Source of the DNA: Catenulispora yoronensis
Lineage (GTDB): Bacteria; Actinomycetota; Actinomycetes; Streptomycetales; Catenulisporaceae
DNA: 64,000 nt
Direction: 5' to 3'
Assembly: GCF_039531695.1 (NCBI RefSeq)
Contig: NZ_BAAAQN010000013.1
Location: 110,801-174,800, forward strand
How positions within the stretch are numbered: position 1 is the first letter of the stretch; each line of letters begins with the position of its first letter. Positions 60,043 to 64,000 of the stretch are shown here, piece by piece. The translations under genes were made by a program, and so were the position numbers. The notes under the pieces are model-generated. The model saw nothing but the letters and a program-made list of their open reading frames with translations. It had not been told where the DNA came from and did no database searches.

Positions 60043-60058
60043 GCCCGGGTGATACCCG

Positions 60059-60703
60059 TCAGCTGTTCTCCACGACCATCCGCGCGGCCAGGCCGAGCAT
60101 GACGGTTCCGGAGATCTGTTCCATGCGGCGTCGGACCTTGCGGCGGCTGAAGAACGCGCGCATCCGCTGTACCGACCACACATAGAGCGAGTAGTAGAAG
60201 ACCTCGTAGACAGCCCATAGCGCGGCCAGCAGAACCATCGCCGCGAGCTTCGGCGCGTGGGCCGGGACGAACTGCGGCAGGAACGACATGGCGAAGACCG
60301 CGGCTTTGGGGTTGGCGAGGTTGGTCAGCAGACCGGCCCGGTAGGACCACCAGGCGCCCTTGGTGCGGGTGTTGTCGTCGGGTTCGTCCGGAAGCTGCGC
60401 GGCTTCGTCCTGCTTCATTCTGCGCGCGGTGCGGAACGACTGGATCCCGAACCACAGCAGGACGCAGGCTCCCACGATGCGCATTCCGTCATAGGCGAGT
60501 TGCGAGGCGGCCAGCAGCGCGGTGAATCCGAACGCCGCCGCGCAGCCCCAGACGAAGACCCCGGTCTCGTTGCCGAGCACTGTGGCCACTCCGGCGCGCT
60601 TTCCGCCGCGGATCGACTGGCGGATGATCAGCGCCGTGCTCTGCCCCGGGACGGCCGCGACCGCTGTGCACGCGAGGAGGAAGGGCAGCAGGGTAGCCAG
60701 CAT
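60059..60703 (-). CDS. LysE/RhtB-family amino acid exporter
   Basis: 214 residues, six hydrophobic helices. MLATLLPFLLACTAVAAVPGQSTALIIRQSIRGGKRAGVATVLGNETG is the family's opening with the conserved P-G-x-x glycine-rich turn; LLTNLANPKAAVFAMSFLPQFV is the second conserved block. Exports an amino acid or related compound; which one is unknown. ATG chosen 12 codons into the open frame, at the first hydrophobic segment. Confidence 0.87.
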   Translation of the reverse strand: MLATLLPFLLACTAVAAVPGQSTALIIRQSIRGGKRAGVATVLGNETGVFVWGCAAAFGFTALLAASQLAYDGMRIVGACVLLWFGIQSFRTARRMKQDEAAQLPDEPDDNTRTKGAWWSYRAGLLTNLANPKAAVFAMSFLPQFVPAHAPKLAAMVLLAALWAVYEVFYYSLYVWSVQRMRAFFSRRKVRRRMEQISGTVMLGLAARMVVENS

Positions 60704-60751
60704 GTGCTCATCGTTCAGCGTGCACCGCGGTCGCGGCAATGGGATATCGCC

Positions 60752-60838
60752 TTAGTCGACGGCGTGGAACGCCTCGATCGCGCGCTGTACTCGGAGTCCG
60801 GCGGCGAAGTCGGCGAGCGTCGACGGCGTCGAGGTCGG
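60752..60838 (-). pseudogene. 3' remnant of a Gfo/Idh/MocA-type oxidoreductase
   Basis: On the minus strand a frame ending in TAA at 60752-60754 reads PTSTPSTLADFAAGLRVQRA, then IEAFHAVD. The segment F-A-x-G-L-R-V-Q-x-x-I-E-A is the usual end of Gfo/Idh/MocA oxidoreductases. No start or dinucleotide-binding part is present upstream, so this is a stranded gene end. Confidence 0.5.
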
Positions 60839-60905
60839 ACTGGGAGGTCGGTCATGATCGCAGCCAACCGCGCGAAGTACGGAGCCTTCCCGTAGTAGCT
60901 GATCT

Positions 60906-61451
60906 CTATGTGAACGTAGTCAGCCCGGCGCGCCATGCGGCTGGGAGATCGGCGTCCGGCGGAAACCGGCCGTCGATCTCCAGACTCACCATGCCGTGTG
61001 CGAAGGCCCACAACGCGCGGGCCTTGTCGCCGTCGTTGCCGACGGCCATGAGCAGCGGCCTGGCTGCTCGGTCCTCAAGCCCGGCCGGAAGCAGGTCTCT
61101 GCGCAGCGGCTGGTAGTTCATGAGGCGGTACAGGTGCGGATGCGCGACTGCGTAGTCGCGGTAGGCCTTCGCCAACGCGGACAGGGGATTCCTCGCCTCC
61201 GCCGGCACTGCTTCCAGCTGCACGGCTTCCAGTGCCTCCGCGATCTCGACGAAGCCGTCGGCGACGACCAGGAGCTCCAGGGCTGTCTTGTCCGGGACGT
61301 GCTTGTACAGCGACGGGGCCTTGATGCCCAGCGCGTCGGCCACGCGCCGCATCGTGAGTCCTTCGGGGCCTTCGGTGTCCAAAAGCGTGCGAGCGGCTGC
61401 GGCGATCTGCCGCTGCCGCTCGGTGAGCGCTCCGGTGGGAGAGTCAGCCAC
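60906..61451 (-). CDS. TetR/AcrR-family regulator (WHG domain)
   Basis: 181 residues. HTH LLDTEGPEGLTMRRVADALGIKAPSLYKHVPDKTALE and a TetR_C_33 (WHG) ligand domain (YRDYAVAHPHLYRLMNYQPL, ALWAFAHGMVSLEIDGRFPP). It overlaps the DUF4260 gene upstream by eight bases, so both are one transcript. The two GCTAAC palindromes before that gene are its likely operators. Confidence 0.9.
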   Translation of the reverse strand: MADSPTGALTERQRQIAAAARTLLDTEGPEGLTMRRVADALGIKAPSLYKHVPDKTALELLVVADGFVEIAEALEAVQLEAVPAEARNPLSALAKAYRDYAVAHPHLYRLMNYQPLRRDLLPAGLEDRAARPLLMAVGNDGDKARALWAFAHGMVSLEIDGRFPPDADLPAAWRAGLTTFT

Positions 61452-61890
61452 GGACGAAGCCTTCCTTGGTCCGCAGGTTGTAGCCCGCGACGCGGTCGAC
61501 GGCGATGTGCAGCATCCAGGCCAGCAGGAACGTGAACAGCATCGGTGAAGTCAGCGGGAGCAGCGTGTACGCCACTGCCAGACCGAACGGGATCCAGGTG
61601 CGGTGCGCGGTGTTGTAGAAGGGGACCGCCTTGCGCGGCAGTTGGCCTTGGCGCACCGGTTCGTGCGCGCCGGCGGCCGCGAAGAAGGAGAGGTCCGGCG
61701 CGATCATGCCGACCGTCAGGGCCAGCCAGCTGCCGCCGCCGTGGTTGACGCCCTCCAGGATCGCGAAGGCGGCGAGGAAGACGGCCCAGGCGGCCCAGAC
61801 GGTGCGCCGGAGGGCTGACGGGAGGCGGTGGCCGGTGGTCGTGCCGGCGGTGGTGCCGGTGAAGGTCGTGGTGGTGGTGATGCTGCTCAT
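61444..61890 (-). CDS. DUF4260 family membrane protein
   Basis: 148 residues with about four hydrophobic helices. After a Thr-rich head (MSSITTTTTFTGTTAGTTTGH) come ILEGVNHGGGSWLALTVGMIAPDLSFF and FYNTAHRTWIPFGLAVAYTLL, then LLAWMLHIAVDRVAGYNLRTKEGFVRG, the DUF4260 pattern ending in GYGLK-like residues. Function unknown. GGGGA five bases upstream supports the ATG. First gene of a two-gene operon with its TetR regulator. Confidence 0.82.
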   Translation of the reverse strand: MSSITTTTTFTGTTAGTTTGHRLPSALRRTVWAAWAVFLAAFAILEGVNHGGGSWLALTVGMIAPDLSFFAAAGAHEPVRQGQLPRKAVPFYNTAHRTWIPFGLAVAYTLLPLTSPMLFTFLLAWMLHIAVDRVAGYNLRTKEGFVRG

Positions 61891-61919
61891 CGTGGTCCCC
61901 AAGTCTGCCGGGCCGTTCG

Positions 61920-61959
61920 GCTAACGTTGTTAGCTTCACTCTAGGCTAACAACGTTAGC
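61920..61959. promoter_or_regulatory. Double TetR operator upstream of the DUF4260-tetR operon
   Basis: Two perfect 15-bp palindromes: GCTAAC-GTT-GTTAGC (61920-61934) and GCTAAC-AAC-GTTAGC (61945-61959). The second is the exact reverse complement of the first, so the whole is symmetric about 61939, with centres 25 bases apart. Confidence 0.85.
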
Positions 61960-62182
61960 CCGTCAACGGGGCGGCTCGCCGCGCAGGTCGCGCAGACCGC
62001 GCTCGACCGCCTCCGGCGAGCATGGCGGAGGCCGTGGCAGTGGCTCGATTGACCGAAAGCACAGAGGACGAAGCTTTCGCGGATGTCGCGACCGCGTGAT
62101 CCTCACCAGAAATGCAAACAGGCCCGGCTCTGGGTGACCTCTGTCACTTCGAGTCGGGCCCGGTCATGGCGGTCCACAACCG

Positions 62183-62218
62183 AAACAAAAGAGCCGCAGG
62201 CCTGATGACCTGCGGCTC
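62183..62218 (-). terminator. tRNA-Leu terminator
   Basis: GAGCCGCAGG / CCTGCGGCTC, loop CCTGATGA in plus-strand view; in the minus direction it is followed by TTTTGTTT. Confidence 0.88.
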
Positions 62219-62224
62219 CACAAG

Positions 62225-62308
62225 TGCGCGAGGGGGGAGTTGAACCCCCACGCCCTTTCGGGCACACGGACCTGAACCGTGCGCGTCTGCCTATTCCGCC
62301 ACTCGCGC
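62225..62308 (-). tRNA. tRNA-Leu (anticodon CAG)
   Basis: Minus strand: acceptor GCGCGAG pairs with CTCGCGC, D-arm with GGCGGAATAGGCAGACGC, anticodon CAG (62272-62274) in loop TTCAGGT, long variable arm TGCCCGAAAGGGCG, T-arm GGGGGTTCAACTCCCCC. A class II leucine tRNA, 84 bases; CCA not encoded. Confidence 0.97.
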
Positions 62309-62742
62309 TCGCTCTTGCTGGACAAACATTAGCACGCGGTGGAGGGCGCTCTCGCCAATATCGCCGGCGCTCCCGGGGTCGTGAGCGTCACATCCCGGTA
62401 CGTCCGGGAAAGCCCCCGGATTCCGAACGGGTGTGTGTGGAACCGTGGGGGGTCGTCGCACGTCCTTGTGACGTGAGGACGTTCGGCTCCCGCTGACAAG
62501 CCCGGGTCGCTGAGCTGCGTGGGCGCCGCCGAGCGGCTGATCTCGTGGCGATGTGGGTACGCAGCGGGGGACGGGGTGGTTACGATCTCATCCGTAACAG
62601 GTGCGCGAGTCGGACGCCGCAGGCGGCGGACGGAACGCGTGGCCGTGGGTCCGCCGACGGCACGCCGACGTCCGGTGTGCACGACGACAGATGGTCTGCG
62701 AAGCCGGTCAACGCTAGGCTGGCGCGCCGGAAGGGGGTGTCC
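62309..62742. promoter_or_regulatory. Control region upstream of fhaA
   Basis: 434 bases with no convincing gene. The first 50 bases hold the tRNA-Leu promoter (minus). The rest contains CGTCCTTGTGACGTGAGGACG, an inverted repeat at 62460-62480, and leads to fhaA. A GAAGGGGG ribosome site is at 62729-62736. Confidence 0.6.
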
Positions 62743-63738
62743 GTGGGAGTCCTACAGCGGTTCGAGCGACGTATCGAAGGGTTGGTCAACGGCGCCTTCG
62801 CCAAAGCATTCAAGTCCGAGGTGCAGCCGGTGGAGATCGCCTCCGCGCTGCAACGCGAGTGCGACGATCGGGCGGCCGTGGTCAGCCAGGGTCGGACCAT
62901 GGTGCCCAACGACTTCACGGTCGAGTTGGGCGGCGTGGACTACGAGCGGCTGGCGACGTACGCCGGCCCCCTGGGCGCGGAGCTCGCAGAACTCGTGCGC
63001 GAGTACGGCGCCGAGCAACGCTATATGTTCGTCGGACCGGTCGAGGTGAAGTTCGCGCGTGCGGCGGATCTCGACACGGGGATGTTCCGGATCCAGAGTC
63101 AGGCGTTGGCAGGAGTGGTGCCCGTGTCCTCGATGCAAGGCGAGCCCCAGGGCTACGACCCCTACGGCCAGCCTCCCCCCTACCAGGGCGGTCCCCAGGG
63201 CCCCGGCGGTCCGCAGGGCCCGGGCGGCCCCCAGGGCCCCGGCGGGCTGCAGCCCGTGCCGCCGAACCAGGTGCCGCAGCCCACGCCGTGGGGCGCCCCG
63301 CAGCAGCCGCCGCAGGCCCAGGGCGGCCAGCCCGGCTGGGGCGCGCCGCAGCCCGGCGGCTACGACCCCTACGGCCAGCCGCCGCCGCAGCAGCCCGGCT
63401 GGGGCCCTCCGCCGCCGCAGCCCGGGTACCCGCCGCAGCAGCCGCCGCAGCCCTCGCCGCAGACCCAGTGCTGGGTGGAGATCAACGGCGCCCGGCACAT
63501 GCTGACCCGTCCGGTCACCAGCATGGGCCGGGGCACCGACGTGGACCTGCGGGTGGACGACCCGTCGGTGTCGCGCCGGCACGCCGAGATCCGCATCGGC
63601 ACCCCGTCCTACGTCTCCGACCTGGGGTCCACCAACGGCATCGTGGTGGACAACCAGCACGTCACGCAGGCCCCGCTGCGCGACGGCTCGGTGATCCACC
63701 TGGGCACCACCACCATCATCTTCCGGCAGCAGGGCTGA
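62743..63738 (+). CDS. fhaA: FHA-domain protein FhaA (DUF3662 plus FHA)
   Basis: 331 residues. Residues 1-120 are the DUF3662 domain (VGVLQRFERRIEGLVNGAFAKAFKSEVQPVEIASAL). A Pro/Gly/Gln-rich linker of about 110 residues (GPQGPGGPQGPGGPQGPGG) leads to an FHA domain (about 245-331: TSMGRGTDVDLRVDDPSVSRRHAEIRI, LGSTNGIVVDN). FHA binds phosphothreonine. In mycobacteria FhaA binds the phosphorylated MviN pseudokinase and controls peptidoglycan synthesis. GTG chosen six bases after the ribosome site; a GTG two codons earlier overlaps it. Confidence 0.93.
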   Translation: MGVLQRFERRIEGLVNGAFAKAFKSEVQPVEIASALQRECDDRAAVVSQGRTMVPNDFTVELGGVDYERLATYAGPLGAELAELVREYGAEQRYMFVGPVEVKFARAADLDTGMFRIQSQALAGVVPVSSMQGEPQGYDPYGQPPPYQGGPQGPGGPQGPGGPQGPGGLQPVPPNQVPQPTPWGAPQQPPQAQGGQPGWGAPQPGGYDPYGQPPPQQPGWGPPPPQPGYPPQQPPQPSPQTQCWVEINGARHMLTRPVTSMGRGTDVDLRVDDPSVSRRHAEIRIGTPSYVSDLGSTNGIVVDNQHVTQAPLRDGSVIHLGTTTIIFRQQG

Positions 63739-63770
63739 GGCCGACAGGACCGATACAGGACCGACTGACG

Positions 63771-64000
63771 ATGTCCCAGCTGACCCTCACGGTGATCCGG
63801 CTCGCCTTCCTGGTGTTGCTGTGGCTTTTCGTGTTCTCCGCGGTCGGGGTCATGCGCTCCGACCTCTACGGATCGCGGCCCAGCAAGCGCCAGCGGGCCA
63901 AGGCGGCCAAGGCCGCGGCCGCCACGACCCGCCCGGTGGCCGTCCCCGGCTCGGTGCGCCCCGGCGCGGGCGGGCCCGGCCCGGCCGGCCAGCCCGGCCA
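63771..64000 (+). CDS. fhaB: FHA-domain protein FhaB, N-terminal part (runs off the window)
   Basis: 76 codons present. MSQLTLTVIRLAFLVLLWLFVFSAVGVMRSDLYG is the FhaB membrane anchor, followed by the basic stretch SKRQRAKAAKAAAATTR and a Pro/Gly linker. The FHA domain itself lies beyond the window. It begins 32 bases after fhaA, as in the fhaA-fhaB-pstP-rodA-pbpA-pkn operon. Confidence 0.92.
   Translation, partial: MSQLTLTVIRLAFLVLLWLFVFSAVGVMRSDLYGSRPSKRQRAKAAKAAAATTRPVAVPGSVRPGAGGPGPAGQPG

Larger units (their letters stand above)
61891..62224. other. Gap between the DUF4260 operon and tRNA-Leu
   Basis: Besides the double operator it holds a stem at 62122-62161 (GGCCCGGCTC / GAGTCGGGCC with inner GTGAC/GTCAC) and the tRNA terminator. 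No gene seen. Confidence 0.6.

Overview
This is a high-GC actinomycete chromosome segment centred on the replication origin. The gene order rpmH-rnpA-yidD-yidC-jag-rsmG-parA-parB on the minus strand, and dnaA-(oriC)-dnaN-gnd-recF-DUF721-gyrB-gyrA on the plus strand, is the standard actinobacterial origin arrangement. A Kam-family 16S rRNA methyltransferase gene close to parB, together with the general gene content, makes me suspect Catenulispora or a near relative; that is inference, not proof.

Layout. 0-0.6 kb: start of dnaX (minus), the small SRP RNA gene and tRNA-Ser(GGA). 0.7-9.5 kb: a NarL-type two-component pair, small membrane and zinc-finger proteins, a SigE-family sigma factor with a membrane partner, a ParB-like small protein, an LppU-like protein, an MFS exporter and the CCA-adding enzyme. 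9.5-21 kb: a cell-envelope and redox block (DUF6049 secreted protein, MurJ with a long disordered head, a membrane-anchored pseudokinase, SigM with its zinc anti-sigma factor, thioredoxin reductase behind a SigR-type promoter, thioredoxin, CwlM-like amidase). 21.6-23.4 kb: a translationally coupled pair, a DUF371/RsmI-like fusion and a Kam/NpmA-type A1408 methyltransferase. 23.6-29.9 kb: aminotransferase, D-Ala-D-Ala ligase, parB, parA, rsmG. Seventeen parS-like sites lie between 19.3 and 29.2 kb, thirteen of them one asymmetric variant used in both orientations. 29.9-45.8 kb: origin genes, oriC itself (about 34.85-35.15 kb) and the gyrase genes followed by a DUF3566 membrane protein. 46.0 kb: tRNA-Ile(GAT).

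46.2-62 kb is more accessory: DUF1707 protein, S1C protease, nucleotidyltransferase, a GHKL ATPase with a repeat-coded serine insertion next to two tandem DUF5753 regulators, a GDT1-type cation exporter, three regulator/target pairs (TetR with MFS pump, YtfH/QorR-like HxlR with a QorB/YtfG quinone reductase, TetR with DUF4260 protein), a small ABC transporter, a PtpB-like phosphatase, a GNAT enzyme and a LysE exporter. 62.2-64 kb: tRNA-Leu(CAG), then fhaA and the start of fhaB, which open the usual fha-pstP-rodA-pbpA-pkn cluster.

The most interesting points are the DUF371/RsmI-like plus Kam pair, whose Kam member has lost the two arginines that NpmA uses on its RNA target, and the dense set of asymmetric parS sites, including an identical 40-bp composite element present in inverted orientation downstream of and inside parB. 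No CRISPR array, insertion sequence or prophage was seen.
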